Assembly (NCBI GenBank): GCA_964036315.1
Contig: OZ038487.1
Location: 49,824,219 to 49,888,218 of the forward strand
Origin: Acanthosepion esculentum
Lineage: Eukaryota; Mollusca; Cephalopoda; Sepiida; Sepiidae
Reading direction: 5' to 3'
DNA: 64,000 nt
Positions 40,871 through 52,895 of this stretch are shown one piece after another. The stretch's first letter is position 1; every line of letters begins with the position of its first letter. The position numbers and the translations under genes are program-made. The notes below the pieces were generated by a model that was not told the origin of the DNA, searched no databases, and saw only the letters and a program-made list of their open reading frames with translations.

Positions 40871-41490
40871 TTTCAATGTTGCTGTCCAACCTTCTACTCC
40901 CTTCAGTTAAGGTTTTTGTTCTGTCTCTTTTCCTTTCAAATTTTAACATTGCTTTTTATTCATTGTCTTTCCATCTAGTTTTTATTCTACCAGACTCAAC
41001 ATTGTTATCCACCTCCCACTTTCTATGTTTCTATCACTATTACTCTTTTCCCTCCCTCTCTCTCTCTTGCACTGATACAATATTCTCCTCTGACTACTCA
41101 TTTTTTTTTTAACTCACCTTTATTTGTCCTTCTCTGCTGAATGTGAATAACAGAGAAGCAACACATTTTTTTAAAAGGCTAATAAAAAACCGAAAATAAA
41201 AGTGGGTAGGCTTAAAGTTGACATGTTATAGAAGAAATAAGTTTGGATAGACAGCAAGGGAAAAAATGTAAAAAGAGCAAAAAATAATAGAGAAAAAAGT
41301 TGGTATTTACAGAAATGGATGAGAGAAAACTATAAAATGAAAGAAAGGAAAAAGGTAAAGATGCTCATAAGGAAAGAAAGAAATATAGAAAAGTGAAAAG
41401 AAAAATAATAGCAAAAATATTATGAAAAAGAAACTGGGAAAATATGTTTTTGAAAATGTAAAATGTTTCATAAGAATAATCATTGCTTTC
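40871..41490. other. Pyrimidine-rich then purine-rich DNA, nothing recognised
   Basis: C/T-rich 40900-41120 and A/G-rich 41200-41440. No coding signature. Confidence 0.45.
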
Positions 41491-41493
41491 AGT

Positions 41494-42388
41494 ATCTACC
41501 TATCTATCTATCTGTCTGTCTATTTAATTCTGTTCATATTTATCTATCTATCTATCTATCTATCTGTCTATTTAATTCTGTTCATATTTATCTATCTATC
41601 TATCTATCTATCTATGTCAGTCTCTTCAGATATTTCCATCTATCTATACATCTATTCAGATCTATCTATCTATCTAACCAATTCTGTTCAGATTTATTTA
41701 TTGCAGTTTGTTCAGATCTATCTATGTGTATATATATAATTCTGTTCAGATATATCTATTGATCTATCTCATTCTGTTTAGATCTATCTAACTATCCATC
41801 TAATTCTGTTCAGATCTAATTCTGTCTAGATCTGTCTATCTAATTCTGTTTAGATCTATTTAATTCTGTTCATGTCTATCTATCTATCTATCTATCTATC
41901 ACATTCTGTTCATATCTATCTATGTCAGTCTGTTCATATATTTCCATCTATCTACACATCTATTCAGATCTATCTATCTAACCAATTCTGTTCAGATTTA
42001 TTTATCGCAGTTTGTTCAGATCTATCTATGTATATATATATAATTCTGTTCAGATATATCTATTGATCTATCTCATTCTGTTTAGATCTATCTATCTAGT
42101 TCTGTTCAGATCTATCTATTGACCTATCTCATTCTGTTTCAATCTAACTATCCATCTAATTCTGTTCAGATCTATCTCAGCTTAGTCTGTTCAGATCTAT
42201 CTATCTATCTATATATATATATATATATATATATACACCTCATTCTGTTCAGATCTATCAACCTCAGTTGATTCAGATCTATCTGAGTCTGTTCATATCT
42301 ACATCTATATATATATATATATATATACACCTCATTCTGTTCAGATCTATCTCAGTCTGTTCAGATCTATCTATATATCTATCTAATT
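41494..42388. repeat. (TCTA)n-based complex minisatellite
   Basis: Irregular array of 'attctgttcagatctatcta' units with variable (tcta)n. The block 41630-41770 is largely repeated at 41930-42070 (fttccatctatctacacatct...; tcagatttatttat.gcagt). Two embedded (TA)n runs at 42204-42232 and 42306-42326. Open frames rich in YLSI are artefacts. Confidence 0.93.
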
Positions 42389-42715
42389 ATCAGAAAATTA
42401 TGTTAAAAGCATAAGATAAAAGAAGGAAAAAGAAAGTGTTATTGAAGAGAAATAAAGATTGAAGTGTTTTAAAGAATGAAATTTGAAAGAAAACTATAGT
42501 AAGAAAACATATAGAATGGAAGAAAAAAAGATAGAAGGAAACATTTATAAAAGATAAGAAAATCAGCCAAAAACTTATAAAAAAAAAAGCAAAATCTAAA
42601 AAGACAGAAAAGTAGAAAAAGTTTGAAGAAGTAAAAGACAAAAAGAAGAAAAATAAAAATGAAACAAAACAAGTACAAAAAGAAAAATTGAAAAGTAGAT
42701 AAACGTCAGGGTAGC
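42389..42715. other. A-rich purine tract region
   Basis: Long A/G-biased stretch without unit structure. Confidence 0.5.
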
Positions 42716-43400
42716 AGAAGGTAAGGGTATCTGTCTGCCCATCTGCCTTGGGTATGGATGGGTGAGAGTGTATGTGTGTGTGTCTATGTGTACATATGTG
42801 TGTAACGGAAGAAGAGGTGTGCACTTTGAGGAAAATACCCTACCACCTTTGTAATGTCTATCTGCCAATACCAATACCAATGTTTCTGCTGCCATTATAC
42901 AAGATGAAGTTGCAGGGTGGGGTGTAGAAAGTGAGGTCCAGGTGGGGTTAGTGAGGGGAGTAAGTCTTGGAGGAAAAAGAAGAGGTTAAAATCAGAGATG
43001 TTTAACCAACATCACTCCCCACCAACACACTCTTAAGAACTCACCCACCTTTCCTTTAAATCTCTGCCATCTACACCCGGGTAGAGAATCTGGGGTTGTT
43101 GATGATGGTTAGGAGGATACTAATGGTTTTCTTGAGCTGGGTATTGAGGGTGGATGTGTGTCTCTGACAAAAAACAAAAAAAAATGAGATATAAAAAGAA
43201 TAAAGAAAAAATAATCAACAATAATTAAGAAGAAAAATGTTTTGTAGAAAAGGGTCAATGTAATGGTGGCGCCATCAGTAATGAGGGGTGAGAGAGAGGA
43301 AGAGAAGGGGTGTATGAGTCTTAAAGTGACCATGGCATGTCGGGTGCCAGTTGGAATTGAGGAGTAAGTGGGGACTTTAGGAAAGGTACATGCATGCTGG
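42716..43400. other. GC-richer unique-looking segment, no gene recognised
   Basis: Less AT-rich than its surroundings (for example 42900-43130), with tgtgtgtg at 42771. It may be non-repetitive host sequence, but I see no exon-like open frame with a recognisable domain. Confidence 0.4.
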
Positions 43401-43653
43401 TTATATGCAAAATTTGTCAGTGGAAAAATAAAGGAAGTAAGCAGGCAGAAAGAGTTAAAAATGGATTTTGAAAAAGAGTGGGGAGGAATAAAAAGAAAAG
43501 AAAATGGAAGATAAATGAAAAGAATGAAGAGAAAATGAAAAGAATCATGAGAAGAAGAAAAAGGAAAAATAAAAATAATGCAATCAGAAAAAGATAAGAG
43601 AAAAGAATGAAAGGAAATTAAGAAAACTATGAGAAAGACAATAAGTAAGAAAA
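43401..43653. other. A/G-rich lead-in to minisatellite
   Basis: aaaagaa-rich without a fixed unit. Confidence 0.5.
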
Positions 43654-44290
43654 GAAAGGAAAAGTTAAGAAATGAAAAGAAAGGAAAAATTAAGAAATGA
43701 AAAGAAAGGAAAAGTTAAGAAATGAAAAGAAAGGAAAAATTAAGAAATGAAAAGAAAGGAAAAGTTAAGAAATGAAAAGAAAGGAAAAGTTAAGAAATGA
43801 AAAGAAAGGAAAAATTAAGAAATGAAAAGAAAGGAAAAGTTAAGAAATGAAAAGAAAGGAAAAGTTAAGAAATGAAAAGAAAGGAAAAATTAAGAAATGA
43901 AAAGAAAGGAAAAGTTAAGAAATGAAAAGAAAGGAAAAGTTAAGAAAGGAAAAGTTAAGAAATGAAAAGAAAGGAAAAGTTAAGAAATGAAAAGAAAGGA
44001 AAAATTAAGAAATGAAAAGAAAGGAAAAGTTAAGAAATGAAAAGAAAGGAAAAGTTAAGAAATGAAAAGAAAGGAAAAGTTAAGAAATGAAAAGAAAGGA
44101 AAAGTTAAGAAATGAAAAGAAAGGAAAAGTTAAGAAATGAAAAGAAAGGAAAAATTAAGAAATGAAAAGAAAGGAAAAGTTAAGAAATGAAAAGAAAGGA
44201 AAAGTTAAGAAATGAAAAGAAAGGAAAAGTTAACAAATGAAAAGAAAGGAAAAATTAAGAAATGAAAAGAAAGGAAAAGTTAAGAAATGA
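43654..44290. repeat. 25-bp minisatellite, about 25 units
   Basis: Unit taagaaatgaaaagaaagga followed by aaagt or aaaat. The [g/a] variant is not strictly alternating: most units are 'aaagt', with 'aaaat' every second to fifth unit. One shortened unit (about 17 bp) lies near 43938-43955. All-purine strand apart from the T positions. Confidence 0.94.
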
Positions 44291-44825
44291 AAAGAAGCTG
44301 AAAGAAAACAGAAAAGGAAAAAGAAAGTAAGGAGAAAAGAAAAGAAAAAGGTAAACTGAAAACGGTATGAGAAAGAAAAAAGACAAGGAACAATAAGAAA
44401 GCGAGAAAAAAGAAGAAGAAAAAATGTAAGAAGGGAGAAAAAGATAGAAACAATAAAAAAGAAAATGTGTGAAAGAAAGTGACAAACTTAAATTAAAACT
44501 GAAATAAAAATGTTGAACAGGAGAAAAAAATCAGTTAAAAGCATAACAAAAAATGGGAAAAATTAATTAAAAAAAATGGGTACATAAAGAGAAATGAAAC
44601 ACAAGATAAGTGAGTATAAAGAAATAGAGGGGGTAAGAAAGAAACAAACAATGAAGGAATGTGACGTGAAGATGAAGAGAAAGAGAGAGAGATGGAAACT
44701 GTAAAAATAATAAAAATAAAAGAAAGAAGAAAACAAAATGGAGTAAAACAAGAACTTAAAAAAAGAATGGGAGGGGAAATTAAGCCATATAATAACAAAA
44801 GAAACAAAAAGAAAAAGACATTTCC
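44291..44825. other. A/G-rich DNA
   Basis: Continuation of purine bias. The minus-strand open frames are Phe/Leu/Ser-rich artefacts. Confidence 0.5.
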
Positions 44826-45401
44826 CAAGTAAGCTATGCTTGTTTAAACAAAACCAGAATGAACTAAGTTCCATTGTACAGTCTAATTATTACTGTTGTT
44901 GTCTGCCATGGACACGTGGCTCATGTGGTGTCGAGTCTGGGTATCATGCAGAGGTGGGAAACTGGATGTTGTGGGTATGAATTATCTGGGTAAAAGAGCA
45001 TAGAAACATTAGGTTGGGGAATGAGGGTAGATGAAGGATGGAATCTGGGTATATTGGGCGGGTGGTCTAGTTCTTGGAATAAAGATGTTTTGTCGAGCTC
45101 ACAATAGTTTACTTTCTGAAGTTTAAGGGTGAGTGTTTTTACTGTGCTCTCATCTGAATATGAAATTTATGATCATGTTGCTTTGATTGGCAAATATTTC
45201 ACTTTCATTATCAGTTTTAAAAAAAGCAACATAGCTCTAATGCAGTTGCTTTTCTTAAACAACGTGAATAAGGGGTATAGCATAATATAAAATTAGCATT
45301 TATATGGAGACATAATCGATGTAAACTGTTAAGGAAGTTCCAAAATGGAATATATTAAATACAGTTCATGCTCTGCTGGTGGTTGTTATGTTGACTCATA
45401 C

Positions 45402-45450
<49 letters not shown>

Positions 45451-45870
45451 ATTTATGTAATAGGAGGTCCAAAGACTGACCAAGAAACACTTTTAAAAAA
45501 ATAGGTATAATTTTAGATCATTTGGTCAGATTTAAAAAAATGGGTCAAACTGAGAATTTTTCAACACTCCCTCATGTCTTGATTTGGTCAAAAAGTTTAT
45601 TTCTGTCTTGCTAGATGGCATTAGGAGTGTTGAGTTTCAACTAATTCAAAAAAATTAATATATCATTTTTTTTTTTAAATAAATGTTAAAATTAGTACAT
45701 TTTTTTTTATTGATTCTAATACTGAAGATAGAAGAAAAATAATTTTCAGGATATGCCTTTTTATTTGAATAAAGGTAAAAATGCATCTCAAGCACAATAA
45801 CTTGTGCTGTTTATGAAGAAATTAATGTGATTAAACAAGCATGTCTAAAGTAGTTTGCAAAGTTGCATTT
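44826..45870. other. Intergenic DNA with a (TG)n microsatellite
   Basis: 44880-45110 is GC-richer without recognised content. (TG)n at 45403-45449. The remainder is AT-rich and may include the 5' end of the mariner copy. Confidence 0.45.
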
Positions 45871-46650
45871 TACTCAGTGGTCAGATAGACCAGCTGAGGT
45901 TGATACAAATATCAAGACATTGAGAATAACATTTTATTATACAAAAGCAAAACAACATACTCAAATTATTCAAATCAAGGGCTTAAAGTAAGTTGTACAA
46001 AACTGATTATGTATAGATTCCTCATAAATTAAGTGAGAAAAAGGACCTACTGGACTGTATTTCTGTATGTAATTCAATACTTAAATGAAAATGTTCCCTT
46101 TTGTGGTTAACAATGAAAAGTTGATCTTTTACAAGAGTGGAGCAAGTGAAATAAACACAACCAAAAAGCAGATTTCACCCCTAAAATGTGATGATGTGTA
46201 TGTAATGGAATTGGAAAGGAGTTCATCTGTATGCACTCCAAAGAAAACAATTGATTTGGCATACTTCTTCCAATTAAACCAACTGAAGGCGGTAACTGAT
46301 AAAAAATTAGCTCTCCAGAATTAGCAACAAAAAGAGTTTGGTGATTGGAATAAAATTATTATAAAATTATTACAGTTTGACTGGAAGGTTTTCAGTCCTC
46401 CACAATATTCACTTTTTATTATTCCTTCGGATTATCATTTATTCTGGTTTTTATTGAATTCGCTTTTGAAAACATTAGATTCCCTGGAAGACTTCACAAG
46501 GCACATAGTGCTGTTTCTGCTGAAAAAGATTTTAAAAAATCTAGAATTATAGAATTTAGGAGATCAAGGAAGAGAATAGTAAATTTTTGACTCACTAAAG
46601 TTATTGTTGAAAATAAGAATTTCGTTTATAATGTATTTAATAAACTTTTA
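45871..46650 (+). pseudogene. mariner transposase (DD34D type), decayed
   Basis: Broken plus-strand reading in order: DRPAEVDTNIKTL (end of the DNA-binding domain, canonical SGRP.EVD), EKGPTGLYFCM, NVPFCG or MKMFPFVVNN in the open frame at 46085, KLIFYKSGASE (canonical ..K.I.Y.N), QLNQLKAVTDKKLAL (canonical QL..LK.AI..KRP.L). Then come VFSPPQYSLFIIPSDYHLFW, canonical 'HPPYSPDLAPSDYHLF' with the catalytic D region changed, and a terminal SLEDF..H segment. The order and spacing fit the catalytic core of mariner; stops and shifts throughout make it inactive. Terminal inverted repeats not identified. Confidence 0.8.
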
Positions 46651-46870
46651 ACTTTATCAAACACAGACACTGACAGAAAAAAAATTATAACACCTTATGT
46701 TTTGATTTTGTTTTTTATTAATTGTTCAACCAATACAGGACCCAAGAGTCACTCAAGGTAGGGGATTACAATGAGGTTGTTGTGTGAATGTGGAGGAGAT
46801 AAAATGTGTAGATAATAAGTGAGAATATATAGGATAAATAATGGTTGACCATGACTGGTGAAGCATCCTC
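46651..46870. other. Spacer, nothing recognised
   Basis: No signatures seen. Confidence 0.35.
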
Positions 46871-46875
46871 TAAAG

Positions 46876-47170
46876 CAGCGGTTCTCAACCTTTTTTTTTA
46901 CATATGGACCACTTTTACTCATAATTTTTTTTTTTGGTGGAGCCCCACAACTATTTAATGAAAAAAAAATCTAATTTATCTTTTACTAATAGATAAGTTC
47001 AGGAATTGTATCAGAGGAAATGTATATGCTTTATTTTGAAGTAAAACTAATTTAATGAAAATAAACTTGTATTTATCAACTAAATTCCATGGAACATTTA
47101 TGTACACTAGTAAAATAACTCATCAGAAACCATTTTAAAATATGTGAGTAATTAATAAATTTTAAAGAAG
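46876..47170. mobile_element. hAT-type MITE, one end recognised
   Basis: cagcggttctcaaccttttt followed by tggaccactttt is the typical left end of hAT-derived MITEs (CAGNGGTTCTCAACC). The matching right end is not found, so the right limit is a guess. Confidence 0.6.
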
Positions 47171-47379
47171 TGCAGATTTATTCAATAAGATGCCTGTGGT
47201 TGATGATGCTATCTTTGGAATACGATGTCAAAATGATATAAAAGGTACAGGAAAGCTACATTACAGTGGTGGGAAAGTGACTGATGTCAAGATTAATTTG
47301 TTTCTTTAAGGGTCCATCAACTCCTTTATGAGTCATTCTTGGTGGCAATATGTGTGTTTTATGTTATAGTTCCGTTGAA

Positions 47380-47712
47380 GTTATATTTTGGAATACACTT
47401 TGATTTAAGAAACTGTAGGATATAAGGATTAATGTCATGGAAGAATTTTCATGTTGGTAATTCTACTATAAATAGGTATTGTAGGTAATTTTTTATATAA
47501 AAGTATATTGCTGGTATTTTTACTATAAAAATGTGTTTTTATACTTTCATGGTATTTTGCTTGGGTGTTGGGGGTCACTATTTACCCATATCTGGAAGCC
47601 TCAAAGGTGCTACAACCTTGGGTACAACAACAATTAAGAAGTGGTTCCATGTTCCTCAATACTTTCAATCAGAGGCCTTGCTGATGGATGTAGTTTATCA
47701 TCATACCTGACA
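47380..47712 (+). repeat. Dispersed repeat D, copy 2
   Basis: Matches 33091-33415 and, inverted, 49390-49625: 'attaatgtcatggaagaatt', 'tgctggtatttttactataa', 'gctacaaccttgggtacaac', 'caatcagaggccttg'. Confidence 0.85.
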
Positions 47713-48020
47713 TCAAAAGATTCCAAGTCAAAATATTGCAGATTCTTTTTTGGATTTCATCAAGGATCTCTCAATACATAGCAGAAGCACCAGACTCAAT
47801 GTGACAGTAATATTCAATGCAGAAACAAATGGTAGACTTATAAATGTGTAAGATAGATTCTGGCAAGAAAAACTGTCTAGCATGACACAGTGAGCCAACT
47901 TTCCTAGGAAAGGTCTGCTGCTTGGATCCTAGAAGCAGACCTAAAAAAAGGTTTCAATATAATCCTCCCACTTGATGCCAGGGGAAATATGATCTTGAGA
48001 AGGTGCAATGAGTCACTTTT
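47713..48020 (-). pseudogene. LINE-B internal coding fragment, minus strand
   Basis: The minus-strand reading near 47820-47740 gives EYYCHIESGASAMY and then EILDEIQKRICNIL, the 'YCHIWSGAP...EILDKIQRRI.NI' block. Decayed and truncated. Confidence 0.65.
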
Positions 48021-48640
48021 CTGGAGGTTAGTTCTTCTTTTATAATATTTATAAGCAAAAAAAAAAAAAAAGAAATCTTCTGCACAAATTAGAGGAATTT
48101 TTGGATAATTTTAAATGAATGGTATAATTTCTAATGCAAGCTAGAAAGGAAAAATCTCAGAAGTTAAAAATACGATTTTACATTTTGAGGTTCATTCTTT
48201 TGTCAAAATCAAATCTGGATTTCATTTCACCATTTTACACCAATGCATTATGCATTTACATTATGATGGAACTGAGATTCCTACACAATATTAATGTAAG
48301 TCTACCTGACTGGAATCTGTCTTATTTTTAAGCCTTAAGGTCAATTCAAAATCCATAGCTTAAACATTTTCAGATTTGTTACTGGGCTGTCAAATGTGAT
48401 GATGGAATGTGAAGATGTTTGCAGAGGGCATTTAGAATGCAAAACCCTGTTACTTGAATGCAATGCTAAGTTGCCTGTTGATGATGGAGGGGGAGCATTC
48501 TCAGAATGCAAAATTCCGTTTGCTCAACTTATGAACTAGAATCTGAGAAATTACTCTTAGAAAATCATGGCAACATGTCAAAATTTGGTATTCTTTAATT
48601 CAATCTTACATATGGATGTTTTTAGCATACATATATATAT
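48021..48640. other. Intergenic DNA, nothing recognised
   Basis: A-tract at 48057-48072 and a short (TA)n at about 48629-48652. Otherwise nothing. Confidence 0.4.
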
Positions 48641-48729
48641 ATATATATATATGTATATGTATACACAATACATAAAAGGTTAATGGTCAGGGTTGAATTG
48701 GACCAGGGAAAAGTGGTATTAAAAAGTGC

Positions 48730-48935
48730 TCAATACACGTGTGAAAAAAATAACATGTAGAGCTTTTAACTTAAAAAATTAGGAGATCAGTTGATTTCAC
48801 TACCTTGGTTTCAACCTTACAGTATCCTCAGGTGATTTTTATCAATTGACCTCCCAATGCTTTATTTAAAAAAATAAATGACCACTATATTACTTTTATA
48901 AATAAATAAACAAACACACAGTGTTGGGTATGATA
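48730..48935 (-). repeat. SINE-H copy with hammerhead motif
   Basis: Shares 'gagcttttaa', 'ccttggtttcaacctt' and 'aaataaataaacaaacacacag' with the inverted pair at 55918-56262. The hammerhead is annotated separately. Confidence 0.72.
48797..48835 (-). ncRNA. Hammerhead-like ribozyme motif
   Basis: Minus strand: stem I TCAC with GTGA (4 bp), CTGAGGA intact, weak stem II (tac-tgtaag-gtt), GAAA intact, stem III ACC-aa-GGT, UA at the cleavage site. The core is complete; stem II is the weakest part. Confidence 0.58.
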
Positions 48936-49078
48936 GAAAGGGAAGAGGTGGCTACAAAGAAGGAAAGAGAAGAAGAAGTGAGAGAAGGAGAAAAGCAAGG
49001 CTATTATAAATGTATCAGTGGGGAGTGGGTAACTGAAAAATTAATCAAGATAGCAAAATTAACTGATCTCTTAATTTT

Positions 49079-49081
<3 letters not shown>

Positions 49082-49138
<57 letters not shown>
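49082..49138. repeat. (TA)n microsatellite
   Basis: Perfect TA, about 55 bp. Confidence 0.96.
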
Positions 49139-49139
<1 letters not shown>

Positions 49140-49389
49140 CACTTAATAATATAATCCACTAACAGGAAACTAAATTCATTTACATATGACTAAAGGCTTT
49201 GGCCATAAATAAACTACCACTCCGGCCAATCTCCTTGTCACCAACCCAGACTCCTTATCAAAATGAGGTGTCCCCTTAAGTAGCCCCTACTGTACATTTT
49301 CATCAACTGCTGTCTAAACTAAATTCAAAACCCCCATTCCAAGACAGTCAGTCTAGGGCTGAGGAAGGCTGGCATATGTCAGTGCTGGT
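49139..49389. other. Unrecognised, possibly part of repeat D family
   Basis: GC-richer (ggccaatctccttgtcacca); runs into the repeat D copy without a clear border. Confidence 0.4.
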
Positions 49390-49625
49390 CTGAAATAGAC
49401 ATGAAAATGTTGTACCCAAGGTTGTAGCACCTTTTAGGCTTCCAGCTATGGGTAAATAGTGACCCCCCCACACCCAAGCAAAATACCATGAAAGTATAAA
49501 AACACATTTTTATAGTAAAAATACCAGCAATATACTTTTATATAAAAAAATACCTACAATACCTATTTATAGTAGAATTACCAACATGAAAATTCTTTCC
49601 TGACATTAATCCTTATATCCTACAT
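49390..49625 (-). repeat. Dispersed repeat D, copy 3, inverted
   Basis: Reverse complement of 47400-47620, about 93% identical by eye. Confidence 0.87.
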
Positions 49626-50009
49626 GAGGTAATTTTTTAGTTTTTGCTGTGTATATATATATATCTATATATATATATATATATAATTTAGACATATCAT
49701 GTTGATTAGTTTTTGTTGTGACCCTTTCAAGTTCTTGGAATAATTTTTTGGTAACCTTAGAAAGTTGATTAAGAAAAATACCAAAATTTTCTTTCAAATC
49801 TTTTTAATTTTCCCAAGTACTTTCAATCTCATCTGAGACTATCTTCAGGGGTTTAGTTGTCTGTGAGTATGTATATGTGTTTCTGTAAATTCAAAGCATT
49901 TCAACCATTCATTTTTACTGCTTATGCAGCAAGGATCACAACAAAAACTAATTGACATGATATGTCTAAATTACTTAACTAAACCTGTCTGAATGAAGAT
50001 ATGCTGCCT

Positions 50010-50071
<62 letters not shown>

Positions 50072-50402
50072 ACTCTCTGCTATATACAACTATTTTCTCA
50101 CATAAATACTGTCTGGTGTATACAACTGCTTTCTCAGAGTGAAGCCTGTGGGTCCTGGGGAAGAACATCCTTCTATGAACCTTGTGGACTGGTGCTACAC
50201 AGTCACAAACAGCGAACAGTACCAAATAACAGAAACCACATCACATGATGAATTTCAACAGCAGTAACAACTAAAATGGATATCACATGTAATTTGAAGA
50301 TGAAATAATGACATAATCAAGAATTTGAATATAGCTTTTGTACATCACTTCAAACAAAAAATTAAGAAGAAAGCCACCATATACAAATATATAAATATAT
50401 AT
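49626..50402. other. Intergenic DNA with two (TA)n tracts
   Basis: (TA)n at 49653-49684 and 50014-50070. 'attagtttttgttgtgac' near 49705 and its complement near 49938 make an inverted pair (aatttagacatatcatg / catgatatgtctaaatt). No gene. Confidence 0.5.
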
Positions 50403-50403
50403 A

Positions 50404-51326
50404 CCGGGTGTAACAGCAAAATTGTCCATTTGTTAGATTAAGCTTTGAACCGTTTTATCTTAAAAATAATTAAAGATATCTTACTGGAATTCTCCGAGGT
50501 TTTTATAACACTATTGGACTCTACTTTGAGAAATAAGAATGTATGATTACTCTCCAAGCTTAACAGAAGAAATGTGATGAAATTGATCATAAACGAAAAT
50601 GACATGTTCATCATCAATTAATCACAGCTAAGGATCAGAAGCTCATGAAGGACTGAAATTAAGTTCAAATATATACAAATTATTTCAGGATCAATTTCTA
50701 ACTTATTGAAGATGATCTTCACCCTCTCTAACCTTCTAACTTTCTGTCCTGGAGTAACAAGGTGCCTCACACATTTCATGTATGACTTCATTCTCAAGCC
50801 TTTTCTCACTGCACTTTGAACTGTCATAGCTGAAACTCCTCTCTCACATGCCAAATGTCTTATGAATTGAGTTGGATCTTTTCTAATTGATCTCTTTAGC
50901 TCTAAAGTAAAATGATGATCCCTCTTCCTGTTGTGACCTCCTGATCCAGTTTTCCTCTCTACTATTCCTTCTTTTTTAAACATATTCACCGTTCTCTTGA
51001 TGGTTGAATGGACTTTGAAGATGGAAGCCAGAGTATAAATGTTGGTACCATTACTGAAGACCTGAATGATCTTTTTCTTTCACCATTAGGAAGACAGTGG
51101 TGCTGACGCAAAACAATTTTAACCTGTTCTCTTTCTAGCTGAATAACCCAAAGGGTTTTTGCAGTGACTCTTAAATCAAATGGTGTCAAGATGGCTAATC
51201 ATCTTATCTCAAAACCTGGTAAAAAGAACCGAAATTAGATTAGTGATTTTTTTTAGATATTAAACATTTTTTGTGATGGATAATTATTCTGTTACATGAT
51301 TTAGACAATTTTGCTGTTACACTCCA
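50404..51326 (-). mobile_element. Tc1/mariner transposon, internally deleted, 923 bp
   Basis: The left end ccgggtgtaacagcaaaatt and the reverse complement of the right end, tggagtgtaacagcaaaatt, form terminal inverted repeats, flanked by TA at 50402-50403 and 51327-51328. The minus strand carries the N-terminal DNA-binding half of a transposase; the DDE catalytic domain is absent. Confidence 0.9.
50618..51190 (-). pseudogene. Tc1/mariner transposase N-terminal DNA-binding region
   Basis: From the minus-strand start at 51189: MTPFDLRVTAKTLWVIQLER (first helix-turn-helix), then, after frame changes near 51080, FKKEGIVERKTGSGGHNRKR (linker with GRPR/AT-hook-like role). A second helix-turn-helix follows: LKRSIRKDPTQFIRHLACER, VSAMTVQSAVRKGLRMKSY. 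The frame at 50989-50618 is open for 123 codons but ends in unrelated sequence instead of the DD34-type catalytic core. It may bind the inverted repeats if expressed, but cannot transpose. Confidence 0.82.
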
Positions 51327-51595
51327 TATATGAATAAAAAGACAAGAGGAAAACTTTATTTAGTCTTAACCAATGTGTTTCATCATCTGGCAGGCAAATT
51401 TAATGATGTTATTTTGCAATAAGTATCTATTTGACAGTTACTCAAAATTTTAAAATTTAGAAATGCTGATAAATATTCATCTGGTAAACTGAAAAGTTTA
51501 GGTGTTAGATCTTAGATTACATCATTTAGCATCTTTGAAAAGTAAAATTTTCCCACTTTGTTATACAATTCCCCCAATATCCTTCTTGATATATA
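51327..51595. other. Intergenic DNA, nothing recognised
   Basis: No signatures seen. Confidence 0.4.
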
Positions 51596-51596
51596 A

Positions 51597-51639
51597 AATA
51601 TATATATATATATATGTATGAGAAAACAATATATATGTA

Positions 51640-51698
<59 letters not shown>
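51597..51698. repeat. (TA)n microsatellite with TG interruption
   Basis: TA runs at 51597-51615 and 51649-51698. Confidence 0.95.
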
Positions 51699-51699
<1 letters not shown>

Positions 51700-51829
51700 T
51701 GAGAGAGAGTATGTGTGGATGTTTGTGTTCAGACAGCAGATTTTCATTGATATATGTTTAAATAAAAACAACACTTTTTTTTTAATATTTTGTTTGTTAT
51801 AATATTTTGACAATTGAAGTATAGGGTCA

Positions 51830-52108
51830 CAGCCTCACCATGTTAAGCACTGCTGATGTGCTTTCCAAAGTTGCTAGCCCTACATCCAACAGGATTTGAA
51901 TTCAGAGTCATTCTTCTTCTAGACTGGTTACCAACCAAAGACAGAGAGTCTGTCTTGTTGTTTTTCCTAACTGGGAGAAGAGATAAATTCATACCTCAGA
52001 CCGTTACAATGGTATCTGTATGAAATTGAATGCAACAGCTTTGGCTGGAATTTGAACTTAATCTCACTCTCCACGCTAATAACCACTATACTATGCACAC
52101 ATGAATGT
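51830..52108 (-). repeat. SINE-A, minus strand
   Basis: 'cagcctcaccatgttaagca', 'cttctagactggttaccaac', 'gggagaagagataaattcat', 'gaatttgaacttaatctc' (B-box complement) and 'taataaccactatactatg'. Confidence 0.72.
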
Positions 52109-52336
52109 ATCAATATATATTGCATTAAGTCTTATGATGCAAGTTAATGTTTTAACAATAAAACTGGTATTAACTGCGCAATGTTGGTAACATTTTTTCA
52201 GTCGATAATTATATGAGAGATGTATTGGGTGAATTTCAGCTATGATATCATTTTTTTATGAGAAATATTTACCACAACTTATTTGGTGGTGTGAAGTTTT
52301 ATTATACAACCTTAGGCTTGTTCATTATATTGTAAA

Positions 52337-52377
<41 letters not shown>

Positions 52378-52895
52378 GTGGGTCGGTGTGTGTGTGTGTG
52401 TATAATAATATAGTTATTGATATTTATTTTTAATTTCCAATATATAAAGATTGCCATGAGTCATAAGAAAGATGTAATATCAAAAGAGAAACAGTAGACT
52501 GTCAAGTTACTGAATGTTGAAAACACAATTTTGGAAAACTGCAAGAAAGTATAAGAGAGATCAAAAAACAATAAAAAAAATAAATGGAAAACATTGGCAA
52601 GATAAGAAGAACAAGAATAAAAAAAAACGGTTTTCTGATTATCGCAAAAAGAGAGTTGAGAAAAAAGGTTAACAAGTAAGAAAACTGGATGTACCAGCAA
52701 AAAATATTTGAAGAATGTAAAATGAGTGAAAAGATGCAGAATATTATGAATATTGGATAAAGGCATAAAAGCAATCGAATTACCAGCCTTAAGTAAACAT
52801 CTCAAAGAGAAATGTTTAAGTTAGGTGAAGAAGTACATGAAAACTGATTTCTCACAAGTAATTTATAGTTACATTAGATCCTTTATGGAAATAGT
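52109..52895. other. Intergenic DNA with (TA)n/(TG)n
   Basis: (TA)n at 52339-52374 and (TG)n at 52386-52400; A/G-rich 52500-52700. No gene. Confidence 0.45.

Noticed and set aside
41422..42066. Open frames rich in YLSI/YLSIYL
   Set aside because: Translations of the TCTA minisatellite.
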